A stretch of 64,000 nucleotides of DNA, taken from the NCBI GenBank assembly GCA_947650365.1, contig OX393552.1:25104164-25168163 (forward strand). The letters are read 5' to 3'. The stretch comes from Chamaelirium japonicum (taxonomy: Eukaryota > Streptophyta > Magnoliopsida > Liliales > Melanthiaceae). How positions within the stretch are numbered: the stretch's first letter is position 1; every line of letters starts with the position of its first letter. The notes under the pieces were generated by a model. The model was not told the DNA's origin. It ran no database searches and saw nothing but the letters and a program-made list of their open reading frames with translations. The translations under genes and the position numbers were made by a program. Shown piece after piece: positions 35,754 to 48,284 of the stretch.

Positions 35754-37289
35754 TAATGTTATTATAGCAACTTTGCCAACTACAGTCAAAGGCTCAAATT
35801 TTGATAAAGGTGGTGAGATGCAGAAGGCCGGAGGTTTATACAAATCATTTGATAATGCTGTCCCTTCAGGCATACCAACATCAACTACATTGGTATTTTG
35901 GTTCTGCTGCTTCTACCATTCTAAGCCAAAGCAATGGCTCACTACCTTCGTCCTCTCTGACATCAGCAGCACCTATACTTTCTGCAGTTAACTCATTCCA
36001 TTTTGGGTCGGGGGTTCCTGTTTCAGTTTCTCATCCAGTCAATATATCTGAGTCCACAAATTCGAAAGCAATACCTGTAAAGGCATCAATTTTCAGCATA
36101 AATAGTTCTGCTGCTCCATGCACATCTGCATTCTCCAACATAGGCTGCGGCAGTTCCTTCTCTTTGAGAGCACCGTGCTCATTGTCTAGCCCTGACGGTG
36201 GTTCCTCTGCTCCGGCTACATCAGTTGCATTTTCAAGCATTGGCAGCTTCCTGTGCTCATACAGCGGCATCCTCTTTTTCAAGTACAGGGAAAGGCATTC
36301 TCGGGTTTAGTGCTCGAGCGCAGAGTAGTACTTCGAGCATATCATTTTCTAATAACAACTCTCAGAATTATACCATTAATTTTGGTGTACAGCTGGATCT
36401 AGTTTTTGGTCTAAATCTGGAAGTGGGATCTCACACTTCTGTCAGAGTTCAAGCCATTTTGATCCTTGTTTTCATCTCCAATGTTTGGGCTTAGTAATCC
36501 ATTCTCATCTGGTTTTGGCAGCTCTCCAGTTGGGTCTGCATCTTGTGATACCAAATCGCTTGCAAGGTCTGGGTTTACTTCTAGTGGTGGTGCTGGTTCT
36601 TACAGCCCTGGGATCAGCTCCTCCTTTGTGCCAGCAGAAGCCACTAGTTTGTTCAGTCCCAGCTCTGAGCTATACTCATCATCAGTTTTTGGTTTCACTT
36701 CTGGTTCTACTACTACTACTACTACATTTACAGGATTTTCATTTGGGCCGTCTTCTACTGCTTCAGGCAGTTCATCATTCAGTTTGTCAACCGGTCCAGT
36801 GTTCTCAGTCACTTTGGCTGGCTCCGCTTCAGCCTCTTCGCCTGAACGGCCTGTATTTGGAATGCCAACCTTTGCCGTTGGTTTCAGTTCAGGATCTCCA
36901 GGAAATGATCAGATGAATGTTGAGGACAGCATGGCTGATGACACAAATCAGACCACGTTTCCTATGGTTCAACATTTGGCCAACCAGCCAATTCATCTGC
37001 ACCGCCAAATGTAAGGTTTGGTTCCACTGTTCCTTTTGGTGGACCACCAGTCTTTCAATTTGGTAGCCAGCAGAATTCTTCTATTCCTCAAAGTTCATCA
37101 CCGTTTCAAACTGGTAATCTAGAGTTGTCGACAGGAGGGAGCTTTTTTCTGGGCAGTGGGAGTGGCAGTGGGAGTGGTGACAAATCTGGCATGAGAATTA
37201 TCAAAGTTAAGCGTGATAAGCTGCGCAAAAAGGACTTTGAATTTTTCTTTGATTACTATTCCATGGACATATTTTGTAAGCATCATTAG
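35754..37289 (+). pseudogene. NUP1/NUP136-like nucleoporin, C-terminal relic
   Basis: Begins at a good splice acceptor (GATGCAG|TAATG) and reads TLPTTVKGSNFDKGGEMQKA, then long Ser/Gly/Phe-rich sequence with FG-type motifs (VFGSAAST, PMFGLSNPFSSGFGSS, FGQPANSS, VFQFGSQQNSS), and ends with GGSFFLGSGSGSG...GDKSGMRIIKVKRDKLRKK, the typical basic C-terminus of plant NUP1/NUP136, a nuclear-basket FG nucleoporin. The reading frame changes at least four times (near 35885, 36265, 36400 and 36955) without intron signals, and about 20 extra residues follow the usual C-terminus. The upstream coding region, expected to be much longer, is not in the window. Most likely a decayed partial duplicate; sequence errors are less likely given several shifts. 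Confidence 0.75.

Positions 37290-38481
<1,192 letters not shown>

Positions 38482-38545
<64 letters not shown>
38482..38545. repeat. (AT)n microsatellite, right flank
   Basis: Pure AT/TA repeat of about 64 bp to the right of the foldback element. Confidence 0.97.
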
Positions 38546-38547
<2 letters not shown>

Positions 38548-38584
38548 GTCAGGATCGGATGACCTAGCAAATTTTGACCCAGCA

Positions 38585-38810
38585 ATAACCCGGCATCCTT
38601 TGATGCACCTAGAGGTTTTAGAATGGGCTGATTTTTTATATACATGTTGTCTATGGTATGTTGATCATCCTCACAAAAAATCTGCCCATTCTAAAACTTC
38701 TAGGTGCATCAAATGCGCTCTTCAAATCAACGGTTTTCGATTGTCAATTTTAACCGTTGATTTGAAGAGCCCATTTTATGCACCTAGAGGTTTTAGAAGC
38801 AAGAAGTGTT
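38585..38810. mobile_element. Second foldback element (GATGCACCTAGAGGTTTTAGA arms)
   Basis: GCACCTAGAGGTTTTAGAAT with GGGCTGATTTTT and TATGTTGATCATCCTCACA, its inverse (CTAAAACTTCTAGGTGCATC) at about 38690, and a further AACGGTT...AACCGTTGATTTGAAGAG palindrome to 38790. A diverged copy of the same unit lies at 37930-38120. A decayed MITE cluster. Confidence 0.55.
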
Positions 38811-38819
38811 CTAAATAAA

Positions 38820-39950
38820 GTCGTTTGATCGTTTCTATCGTTATAACTCTTGAATGTTTATTTATTTTAAGATTTTATCTAATATAATTTACAAATGAAA
38901 GTTCACCTTCAATGTGTGACGTGTCTATCTATTTAGATTTTATAAAATATGCAGAATGCATAATAGATGTTATTTTTTATGGGATGAGTTTAAGATTGCA
39001 CGCTTTATTGTTAATAATGGATCCGTAAATAGAAATAACACATACGGACATACCTTTGTTATAAGATTTCTTATGAGTTATGACTCAAGCTTTCACTTCT
39101 ATGCTCCTATTCAAGGGCCAATGCTCACAAGCGTTTGCACCTTTGCACAGCCAAAACAAAAGAGAGTTAAAAGCCCGATAGCATCTAATGATCTAAATAA
39201 CGAAAACACTAGCTATTAGCTTAAAAATATCCACCGAAAAATGAGATTTTGAACCGATATCTCCGATAGTACTTCGCAACCGGCCTTCGCACGGATAGCA
39301 ATGCATGCAATTAATGCATCGGTGTTGTGATCGAATTGCTTCAAAATTATTTGAGTTAAATTTTGATGACAATAAACTATTTTTATGCATAATTATGTTC
39401 CACAGATGTTCATGATGCTTGGATCACAAGTTATAGTGCACTGAATAAAGTGGTGCGCACTCCTTGCATAATGTGAAGGACTGCATTGGGTGGTGCACAC
39501 CTCTATATGTTAGGGGCCTATGTGTGTGTAGCGCCACAATGTGCACCAGAACTGTGGTGGTGAGCATAGGTGTTATGTGTGACAGTGTGAGCACCAGTTT
39601 GTTTGGGTGAGTACTAATTTGCATAGAGTGTGCAACCTTGTGCGTACCTCTCAGTGCAAGTCAGTGTGCACTGTGCAACACATAGGGGCTTGTGCGCACA
39701 GAACCCAGATTTTGAATTTTACAAAATCCAGTCTCGTCGTTTTAATTTTACATGGCCTTTGAAAGTGAGAGGTATAATTGCCTATTATGTGCAAAACTAA
39801 AGCATCTGGAGAACCAAGTTTGAACTTTTGCCTCCATGAAAAAATCACAGTGTGTGTTGGTACTTGGTGCTAAACTGCTAATCACAGTAAGGAATAGGGA
39901 GAGAGGAAGAGAGACGGAATTCGTACCTCTAAGGGAGACGGAAGTGGGAC
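38820..39950. other. No gene recognised; repeat-like
   Basis: At about 39250 a GAGATTTTGAACC phrase resembles the CAAGGTT-type ends. At 39440-39690 GTGCGCAC/GTGTGCA-rich text recurs. No supported coding region. Confidence 0.35.
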
Positions 39951-39954
39951 TGTG

Positions 39955-40262
39955 TGACTCACTTCGGCTTCGGCTTCGGCTTCGGGAGTGGGAGAGGGAG
40001 GGAGTGCGATGAAGTCACTTCGGCTTCGGCTTCGGCTTCGGCTTTGGGAGTGGGAGAGGGAGGGAGACGAAGTCACTTCAGCTTCGGGAGTGGGAGAGGG
40101 AGGGAGTGGGACTGTGGGCGTAAGGGAGGAAGACGAAATCACTTCGGGAGTGGGAGAGGGAGAGAATGGGAGGGAGACGAAGTGACTTCGGGTCGGGTTC
40201 GGCTTCGGGAGTGGGAGAGGGAGGGAATGGGGGGACTGTGGTCTGTGGGAGGAGTGGGAGGG
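39955..40262. repeat. Purine-rich minisatellite (CTTCGGGAGTGGGAGAGGGA unit)
   Basis: Units built from CTTCGG hexamers and GGGAGTGGGAGAGGGAGGGA followed by GACGAAGTCA recur about six times with variable spacing. The open frame on the minus strand at 39882-40511 (Ser/Pro/Glu-rich) exists because the units lack stops; it has no recognisable domain. Confidence 0.8.
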
Positions 40263-40289
40263 AGGGGCCTTAAATAAAAAAAATAATTT

Positions 40290-40908
40290 CGCACCTGAAC
40301 TTCGGGACAAAACTATTTCGCAGCAGCTGAATGACTGAAAGCGAAAGCTGCGAAACAGCTGGCCAGAAATTTCGGGCCAAAATAGCGAAACAGCAAAACA
40401 AAACCCAGTCGAATGCCATGAAATCGCAAAATTTCGTGATATCTCACGCGAAAAATCACGAAATATCGCGTCCGGGCGAAACTTTCGCCCGCTGCTTTGG
40501 TACCGCCCCACATGAGGTGGGCCCCAGCTGTCGAAAGTTGATTTCTATCGCGAAATATCGTCGATAAGTCGCCGCCACCTGTCGCTGTCTGCCGCACCCA
40601 CGTGAAATGGGCCCCACCTGTCCGGCGAAATTATTACCTTTCGTATCGACGATATTTCGTGCGATATTTCGCGAAATATCGTCGATACATCGAGCCAGCC
40701 TGCCACGCCACGTGAGGTGGGACCCCTGTCCGACGATATTTCGCGATATTTCGCAGTCTCAAATATTTCGCGAAATATCGAGCGAAATATCGCGATTTTT
40801 TTACATTTCTCATTCCGCTCGAGATTGTGGCGTGATTTCGTTTCGGGTTTTTGATTTTCCGAGATATTTCGCGATATTTCGCGAAATATTTCGATTTTTT
40901 GATCTATG
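40290..40908. repeat. Zone of TTTCGCGAAATATCG words ending in GATCTATG
   Basis: Dense palindromic words (TTTCGCGAAATA, ATATTTCGCGATATTTCG) at 40430-40470 and 40640-40900. The right margin TTTTTTGATCTATG (40908) is the inverse of CATAGATCAAAAAA and fits the CATAG...A end type of other elements here. The left end was not found, so I treat it as a probable hAT-like element with only one end visible. Confidence 0.5.
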
Positions 40909-41084
40909 TGCTCGGGTATAGTCGAATTATTTATATCTCTGCTAGTTGAGAGCTCACGAGAAAGATATTCTTTGATCATTAAAATTTGTGTCATGGTTAG
41001 ACTAAGAGTAGGTTGGCAAGTAGGAGGAGAAGGTGGCGAGGGCTCTTACTTGAGCAAGTAAGGAGGTGGTGAAAAGCTTATAAA

Positions 41085-41385
41085 AGTTTGTATAAGACCT
41101 GATATCGGCCAACCAAAACCGAGCCGGCTTGGAAGATGTGACTCCTTAGTGGGTCGCTATGTTTTTTTTTTAATTCCAAAAAGATTAAAAATCTAACAAA
41201 ACTATGAACATCAGGTCATAAGCCGATACGACTCCACCGTATCAGCCGGTATAGACCGATGCACACTGATCTCGATCGATGACAAGGTCAAATAGGTATT
41301 GTCAGTCATACTCATCTTAACCAGTACAAAACCGGTATGCACCGACCGGGCCAACTCGGTATCGCCTAGATTGTGAACCTTGAGT
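41085..41385. repeat. CCGATACGG/ACCGGT-word zone ending GATTGTGAACCTTG
   Basis: Words such as AAGCCGATACGACTCC, TATCAGCCGGTATAG, AAAACCGGTATGCACCG lead to an end-like GATTGTGAACCTTG at about 41382. No partner end or duplication found. Confidence 0.4.
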
Positions 41386-41389
41386 GGTG

Positions 41390-42895
41390 GATTGAAGAAG
41401 AGAGAGGATTGGAGGTAACATTGTTAAGAGGTCGTGGCTGGTTACAACGACGTCTGTTGGTGCCTACGTCAAATATCACTAGCAAGAGAGGAAGAGATAA
41501 TTGACTGTGGGAGGCGATGCTAATTAACTGTAGATGATGGCGCCAATGAGAGAGGATGAAGTGGATCACACGACGATTTAGGTTTTCCATGAAAGTGATG
41601 GGTGGTACCTGAGAACAAAGGGAATCAGTCAAATACTTTCACTCATCATTGGTTTAAGTCATTTTTTTAACAGGTTCCAATCGTTAGAACCAGGCATGCA
41701 CCTTTGTGTTCCTTGCATTTGTGCATATTGAATTTTCCCAACAATTAATAAGAGCTCTATGCCTCTATGTCATAACTTCTTTTTCCTTGAAGTACATGTT
41801 CATGAGTCATACGATATTTCCTAGGGCTCGTGGTGTCATTTCAAGATTGTGGATGGGGCCATATTTGACCTATCAATGTGTTCTAACATCCATATTTGTT
41901 TCAATTTTCATGTTTTGGTTATTTAGGAGGAGGCTCACTTGGAATTTTAGCACGATCATGATTCCTACCATAGTACCATTTGTGTGTACCATAGTATTAT
42001 CAGGAGGCCAACCAATCAGCAATGGACATGTGGAGCTCGGAGTGTCCGGGAAACCAATTGTTGGTGCGATTCGTGACTAGTTTTTGGTGAGAAAAATCGA
42101 TCGGTAATAATGCAAGGCATGATTGTGCACGAGCTACAAGGAGCTAGGTACGATTCACCAATAACACAGGAGCTAAAGGGTGCTAGGTGCAATTCACTGC
42201 TCGGTACCTAGGTGCGATTCAACCGACTGGTATTAATGCAAGGCATGGTCATACATGAGTATGAGCTGCAACTAATTACAAAGTGTATTGCTGATCGAGA
42301 ATGGGTGCAACAACCGGTTGATTGATTTTAATCGATCGGCCAAATCAAGCGGCCTTAATTGGAGGTAGATTTAACCAGTAGACCAGATCAAGTGGCCAAA
42401 GTGGTATCAATGGCTATGATTCACATTTACACAAGCCATGCATGATGCATCATCAGCAAATGGAAAAGAGAGGTGGGAATATTATTGCCCACCCACTCCC
42501 ATCATCATTGCAAAGGTAAGAGAATGGGACCCAATTGGGCCATCACTTCTCCATTTGATGCAAACAAAGTGCTCATGTGGAATTAATCGGTCGGCCAAAT
42601 CAAGTGGCTATCCATTGGAGTTGGTATTAACCGATCGGTATTAACCGGTCGGCCAAATCAAGTGGCTTTCGATTGGAGGTGTTATTAATTGCTGTCCGAT
42701 CAAAGGGAAGTGCAAGTGTGCTGCTATAAGCTGATCGGTCAAATGGAGGGGGCTCTCAAAGGTGTTGAGTTATTTGACCGACTGGCCGGAAATCATAGCA
42801 AAACGGAATAGCAGTCCGGCCGATCAAGTCACACGAGCGGTCCGACCGGCCGACCGAAATCCTCTACAAAACAAGACAATTGGCTGACCAGCCAA
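41390..42895. other. No gene; CCGATCGG/CCGGTCGG-rich repeat
   Basis: From about 42080 on, AATCGATCGGCCAAATCAAGTGG-type phrases recur many times (42090, 42330, 42585, 42640), leading into the 63-bp array. Together with 44350-45060 this could be one long LTR-like unit, but no second copy is in the window. Confidence 0.35.
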
Positions 42896-43485
42896 TCTCG
42901 ATAACCTCAGAAGATTCGCTTAGCCAATCTCAATAACCTCACAAGATTTGGTCGGCTCGAGCGGCCCATGGGTGCCCCTGGATCGGCCGGTCCCCGTAAC
43001 CTCACAAGATTCAATCGACCCGGGTGGTCCATGGGTGCTTTTGGACAGGCCGGTCCCCGTAACCTCACAAGATTGGACCGGGCTGGGCGGTCCATGGGTG
43101 ACCCCGGACCGGTCGGTCCCCTTAACCTCACAAGATTCGACCGATTCGGGCAGCCCATGGGTGCACTCGGACCGGCTGTCCTGATAACCTTACAAGATTC
43201 GATCGGCCCGTGTGGCCCATGGGTGTCCCCGGACAGGAAGGTCCCCATAACCTCACAAGATTGGATCGAATCGGGTGGTCCATGGGTGCTCCCGGACCGG
43301 CTGGTCCAATAACCTCACAAGTTGGACCGGGCCGGGTGGCCCATGTGTGCCCCTGGACCGGCCAGTCCCTGCAACCTCTCAAGATTCGACCAGCCTAGGC
43401 GATCCATGGGTGCACCCGGCCTGGCCGGTATCGATAACCTCACAAGATTCGACCGGCCCGGGCGATCCACGGGTGCCCCCTGAGT

Positions 43486-43737
43486 CCGGGTTTGAAATCT
43501 CAACCGATACCGGTACGTACCGGTTTTGGCCGGTTCGAGATTGGTACGGCACCCGATCCTGATACCTGGCATGTACCGGCCGGTACCGGTCCGTATCGGT
43601 CGGTTCAAGCCAGTACGGACCGGTACCGACAGTTTTTTTTTCAGGTTTTTTTTTTCAATCGGTATCGGTTGGTACTGGTACGTACCGGCCGGTATTTACC
43701 GGTTCGGGGCCGACCGATACCGTGATTTTGAACCTTG
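43486..43737. mobile_element. hAT-like insertion with ACCGGTACC words (no duplication seen)
   Basis: The ends are CCGGGTTTGAAATCTC on the left and CAAGGTTCAAAATCAC inward from the right, of the CAAGGTT type. The interior is made of GGTACCGGTCCGTACCGG-like words. It interrupts a unit of the 63-bp array. The flanking 8 bp do not match, so a rearranged or decayed copy is possible. Confidence 0.6.
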
Positions 43738-43872
43738 CCGCGGACCAACCGATCTGAGTAACTTCACAAGATTCGACCGGCCCGGGCGGTCCATTGGTGC
43801 CCTCGGACCGATCAGTCTGAATAACTTCACAAGATTCTACTAGCCCGGGTGGCCCATTGGTGCCCCTGGACC

Positions 43873-44295
43873 CATAGTTACCAAGCCGGAAAACGGGAAA
43901 AAAACGGCAAAGGAAAAAATCGGAAAGATACGATGAAAACGGAAAAAACGGGAAAAAAACGTGAAAACATCGGAAAAAACAAAAAAAATCTTAAAAATTA
44001 TACCAAGTATGTATATATGTCATTTTCCAACATTAAGTAATCAAAAGTTCAAAACATATAGCATATGCGTTTATTAAGCATGAATAAAATAAAACCCGAA
44101 CCCAATTTAAATCCGGACCAAACCCGATGTGTTTTATACGTGTTTTATACGCGTTTTTTCCGTTTTAAACGCGTATAAAACACGTACGGAAGTTTTTTTC
44201 AAAAAAACGAGTTTTTTTCCTGTTTACTACGTATTCGGATCGATACGCATTCTATACGCGTTTTTTTCAAAAAAACACCCGATTTGGTAACTATG
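43873..44295. mobile_element. Nonautonomous hAT-like element (AAAACGG-word family)
   Basis: 423 bp. Inverted ends CATAGTTACCAAGCCGG and CATAGTTACCAAATCGGG (read inward). The exact 8-bp duplication CCTGGACC lies at 43865-43872 and 44296-44303. AAAACGG/AAAAACGGG words recur near the left end, with TTTTTTCCGTTTTAAACGCG-type inverse words near the right. AAACGG is the published subterminal binding motif of the maize Ac transposase; that this element uses an Ac-like enzyme is inference. It sits inside the 63-bp tandem array. No coding capacity. Confidence 0.9.
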
Positions 44296-44349
44296 CCTGG
44301 ACCGACTGGTCTTGGTAACCTCGAAAGATAAGATCGACCAGTAACAGCT

Positions 44350-45060
44350 TGAAGGAAGCATCGGCTCAAGGCATGAAGTATTGGCATGGAGGAAATGACC
44401 GTTCGATCAGTCTATAGATACTGACCGGCCAACCATCAGCAAAAGAGGGCGTTTTAGGCGCTCCCTCGCTTTTCTCGCGCCAACTTAGCTCCGAAATTTG
44501 CGCTAAAACCTAGTCTGAAGATCACACTTTGAGGAGTTCCCAAGATCCCGCCCGAAAATCTCATCCGGACATTTTCCAAGATTCTCGACCGGCTAGATAA
44601 TGAAGGCAACAATTCTAGCATAACTGCTCAGCGGGAGCACGTGGCCCTGTTGCGCGACGGTTGTTGGAATCACGAAAGTACGTCATCAATCCCGTTCCGC
44701 TCGGAGCACACCAACTGTCACCTTGAGGTACTATAAAATGGTACCTAGCCCCTCAGAGCAAAGGATTGGAATTTTGGAAGGGGAAGAGCTGCCCATTGTT
44801 TTTTGGAGTTTTCGGAGCTTGAAAGAGAGAGAGAGCTAAAGAAAAGCCGGTATTTGGGAGACCGGTTCTTTCTAGGTGTAATTGGGTTTGGGTGAGAGTT
44901 TGTAACATATTCGGTGTGTTAGTGCATTTCTCGTCCCACCCCGTGGTTTTTTCCCCTTGGATTTTGAGAAGAGGTTTTTCCACGTAAACTCGCTCGTCTA
45001 TTTTGTTCTTTGGATTGTTGAATTGTGCTTTCTAGTTGTACCGCTCCAAACTAGAAAACC
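44350..45060 (+). promoter_or_regulatory. LTR-like promoter region with TATA box
   Basis: CTATAAAATGG at 44731 with a following leader-like sequence (GA-rich, then T-rich, then CCACGTAAACTCG) resembles the U3-R-U5 layout of a plant LTR. No second LTR, primer site or polyprotein follows, so this is at best a solo or shortened LTR. It could also be a lone promoter-like coincidence. Confidence 0.25.
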
Positions 45061-45478
45061 CCCTCACATCATTCAATGTTTTGAATATAGGCTCTTCTAA
45101 TGAACTTTGGCGACAACAAAGGTGTTGAAGAGATAAAAAATAAAGATGACCTAGGCACTTGTTTTCCGCTTTCAAACATCTCCGTGGTATTCAAGGTTGA
45201 TTTTGACACTTCCGGTTGGGTATTTAAAGGTATTTTTTGGGAGTGCACCGAAGGGTTTTTGTGAGAGCATAGTGACGTACAGGGAACCATGTCAATTGCA
45301 TGGAATTACATAAAGGGTGGTGGATATTTTGTTGTGGTAATCGATGCCAAGGATCGACATTGAGCTTTTATCTGTTTGCACTTGTTGTCACCAATGAACA
45401 AATTGCTAAAATTCATGAGTAGATTGACGGCTATTGCCACTAGTTTATCATGTAACATAGATTGGTAGTACAGGAATG

Positions 45479-46212
45479 CATGGTTGTTAGTATCTTACGA
45501 AACACGATATGATACGGGAGAAAAACGATACGATACGATCATGCTTATTGTTTGTTACCGTATTGTACGATACACGATACAATATGTATGATACACGATA
45601 CGATACAATGAAAGTGAGGGATTTAAGGTTTGGTTTGGTTTGAAACTTCTAAAATGGTGTGTTAATAATATACTCTTTAAGTTTCAAAAGGACTATACAC
45701 GTTCATCTGAGTCAAACAAATAATTTATACTCATTTCTAACCTTGCGTGAAGAGAGAAGGCATCATCCGCTTTGTGAGACCTTGAATACGCTTTCTCACA
45801 CCCTCGTTGGGAACATTAATATTCACATGCATCGACTCAGAAATATGAATGTTATTTTCCTTATAGTACTCTCCTTTAGGGTATATCTATTATGAAAAGG
45901 ACATGATCTTGATCGAAACGACAACGGTAGTGGTCTTGGAGGTATCGACCTTCGCCACACCACCCCTAGGATTCAATTTGATCAATTTATTAAAAAAAAA
46001 ACAGAAACAAATAAACAAGTGAGACCGACGTGAACAATTGTACAAGGCGCATTGAGCCTTGAGCATGAGTTTTTTTGAGAGGAATGTCTTACTCTTCAAT
46101 TGTATAGGCCAATAATACATTTGCTGGGAAATGAGACGGAATGTCTTACTCTTCGACTCTAAACTTTTCATATTAAATATTTTAAATTCCTTATAGTTAT
46201 ATATATATACAC

Positions 46213-46247
<35 letters not shown>

Positions 46248-46341
46248 TTTAACTGAATCTTACGATTCAAGATACAATACGATACATGATACACAAAAAA
46301 GGGAAACGATAAACGATACAATACACGATATGACAACCTTG
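45479..46341. mobile_element. Nonautonomous hAT-like element (GATACGATACAC-word family)
   Basis: 863 bp. Ends CATGGTTGTTAGTATC and CAAGGTTGTCATATCG (read inward). The near-exact 8-bp duplication is CAGGAATG at 45471-45478 and TAGGAATG at 46342-46349 (7 of 8). Subterminal arrays of ACGATACGATACGAT/ATACACGATACAATA words occupy 45495-45610 and 46255-46330. The centre is unique AT-rich sequence with a CA microsatellite. No transposase seen. Confidence 0.8.
46199..46245. repeat. (TA)n(CA)n microsatellite
   Basis: TA repeat passing into CA repeat, inside the GATAC-word element. Confidence 0.95.
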
Positions 46342-46349
46342 TAGGAATG

Positions 46350-48284
46350 AACGCCAAATTGTAATTTAGGAGGAAAGCTTTGAGGATCAAGCTTTGGAGT
46401 TCAGTTGGATTAAATGGTTTTATATAGATTGGAATATTAGGGGAAAAAGAAAATAAGAACCCTAGTTGTATTCATTCCCAAAATATACTCTAGAGTTATT
46501 ATATTTGCTATCTTGGATGTGTTACGTTGCATTGGAGTGATAAATGAAGTTATTTTGAATGCAGGATGGCAGGTAAATGATGTCAAATCACAGTTTGCAA
46601 GTGGGCAAAGTGGGTTTGTCAAGGGGCAAATTGTAATCAGAGACCAATCTTTAGAATGGGTTGAAAAATTACCTTGAAATGTTATTGAATGAACCCACCC
46701 TTTCATCAATTGTCGAAGACTAAAATCACGCAACAAGTTAGAAGACTGCCCAACCCTAATTAGTGGCATAATTAGTTAAGCCTTAGAAAGGGACTGCTTA
46801 AATAATAGTATTCGATTCTAGAAATAAATGATCCTCCACTGATCACAGTTTATATATGAATTTACAATCAGAACATCAATACAACACGCAAAGTAAATTA
46901 CTCAGATTTTAATCGCCCAAAGTAAAGGCGAGATGACTCATTTGATAAACTCACTTATTTCCTGAAAGCCATATGAATTCATCAATATGATAGAACATTT
47001 TGACCTTTCACTGATGTTAGAGAGATCACTCATTTATTCCAAGTGAATTACATAGAGATGAATTCTCACTAACTAAAATCTTGAATGAACTGGCAAATTA
47101 GGGGTTTAGCCGAGCATCCCCTAGAACAAAAAAAACTGCAACATTCTCTGCCACCGAAAGATTTTCCCTTGTTCGTTACATTAGGCTATCAATGTCTTCA
47201 TTGTAATTCTTTAGATCATAGGAATGAGAAGGAGAATCTTTAGAACTTCTCTTGTTGATGTAATGGACAAAATATTGCACATAACTTGCTCACCGAATGT
47301 TAACGGATTGCTTATCCAGAATGTTAACCTGTTCCCAAGGCAGTGTTATCTAGAATAATTGGTTTGGAGCAAGATAGCCTTACATCACAGCCATGCAGGA
47401 AGGAGATTGAACTTAAATAAAGTTTATGTCAGCTTTGAATGGTATGCATTTGGACGTAATCTCTTTAAAATTCTGAAAGGACCAAACTTCCATTTGTTTC
47501 TCATCTTGTCGTAAGCATGGTATAATGCTCTCATTCTTAAGATAAACTGTGACTCGTTCGCTATAATGGGCACATTACATATCTAGTTGTCTGTCCAGTA
47601 TGTGGACTTTGTAGCATGATGCATGTCCATTATGTCTTTCTGGATTTTTCACACAGTTCAAGTAATTGACATTAACTGAATTTTCTGTTATGGTTTATAG
47701 ATACATCACAAATTCACAACCACATGACAGGTAGCTTGATCTTTAGACCAATTAGATGAAGTGTTGGATAATTTCTCCTATTTGAAGATTTGCTTTGAAT
47801 TCATTCTAATATATGTTTTTATGCAATGCTTTTCGGGATCCTCACTTTACTCCAATTACATGTGGTACATTTATGAAGTGTTTTCTATGTTGAGCTTGTA
47901 TTTCGGTTGTTTCAGTCCATTGCTTGTCTCCTTTTTAGGAATCAATATGTGCTACATATTTGGATCTATTCAAGCACAGATTATTTGTTTTGCCCTCATT
48001 TATCATGGCACATAGTTTTTTTTTTGGACAAGCATCATGGCACATAGTTATTTCTTTAGTTTGTGCTATTTTGAACTGACCTATGGTACCATTACACCTT
48101 TTAAATTGAAATACTTCTCTCCACTGAATGGCCTAGTTTTTAGAAGAAATGCGTACATGTATTTGTCCTTGATTTTTTTCCCATGATTTCATACTCTCCT
48201 TGATAAATTTTACTTCTCTATTAAGCATAGTAGACACTAGACAGTATGGGTGCATTACATATTGAAAAATGCTATTAAATTCAG
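46350..48284. other. No gene recognised; intron-like upstream of the SPP exons
   Basis: AT-rich, T-rich on plus, with no exon matching the expected preceding part of stromal processing peptidase (the HxxEH catalytic region). Frames such as 47761-48015 are unconvincing. Confidence 0.45.

Larger units (their letters stand above)
42896..44345. repeat. 63-bp tandem array interrupted twice
   Basis: Units of 62-64 bp begin AACCTCACAAGATTCGACCG and end with GGTCCATGGGTGCCCCCGGA and CCGGCCGGTCC. Starts are at 42934, 42998, 43061, 43124, 43186, 43249, 43311, 43373 and 43436; two or three more follow the first insertion (43738-43872), and a last partial one follows the second (44296-44345). Two unrelated elements split it (43486-43737 and 43873-44295). 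Because 63 is a multiple of three and no unit carries a stop, open frames with a 21-residue periodicity run through several units on both strands; nothing else suggests that they are translated. Confidence 0.9.

Noticed and set aside
39882-40511. 209-codon Ser/Pro/Glu-rich frame
   Set aside because: It is generated by a purine-rich minisatellite and reiterated TTTCG words; no family resemblance.
42896-43485. CRISPR-like array
   Set aside because: Units are contiguous tandem copies without unique spacers, in a plant nuclear context.
42907-43608. Overlapping proline/glycine/arginine-rich frames with a 21-residue repeat
   Set aside because: They follow from a 63-bp tandem repeat without stops; both strands are open equally, and there is no start context, domain or flanking gene structure.
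43486-43737. Target duplication for the ACCGGTACC-word insertion
   Set aside because: The 8-bp flanks (CCTGAGT-type and CCGCGGAC) do not match.
47761-48015. Hydrophobic 84-codon frame as a membrane protein
   Set aside because: T-rich intron-like DNA upstream of SPP exons commonly gives Phe/Leu/Ile-rich frames; no start context or relative.
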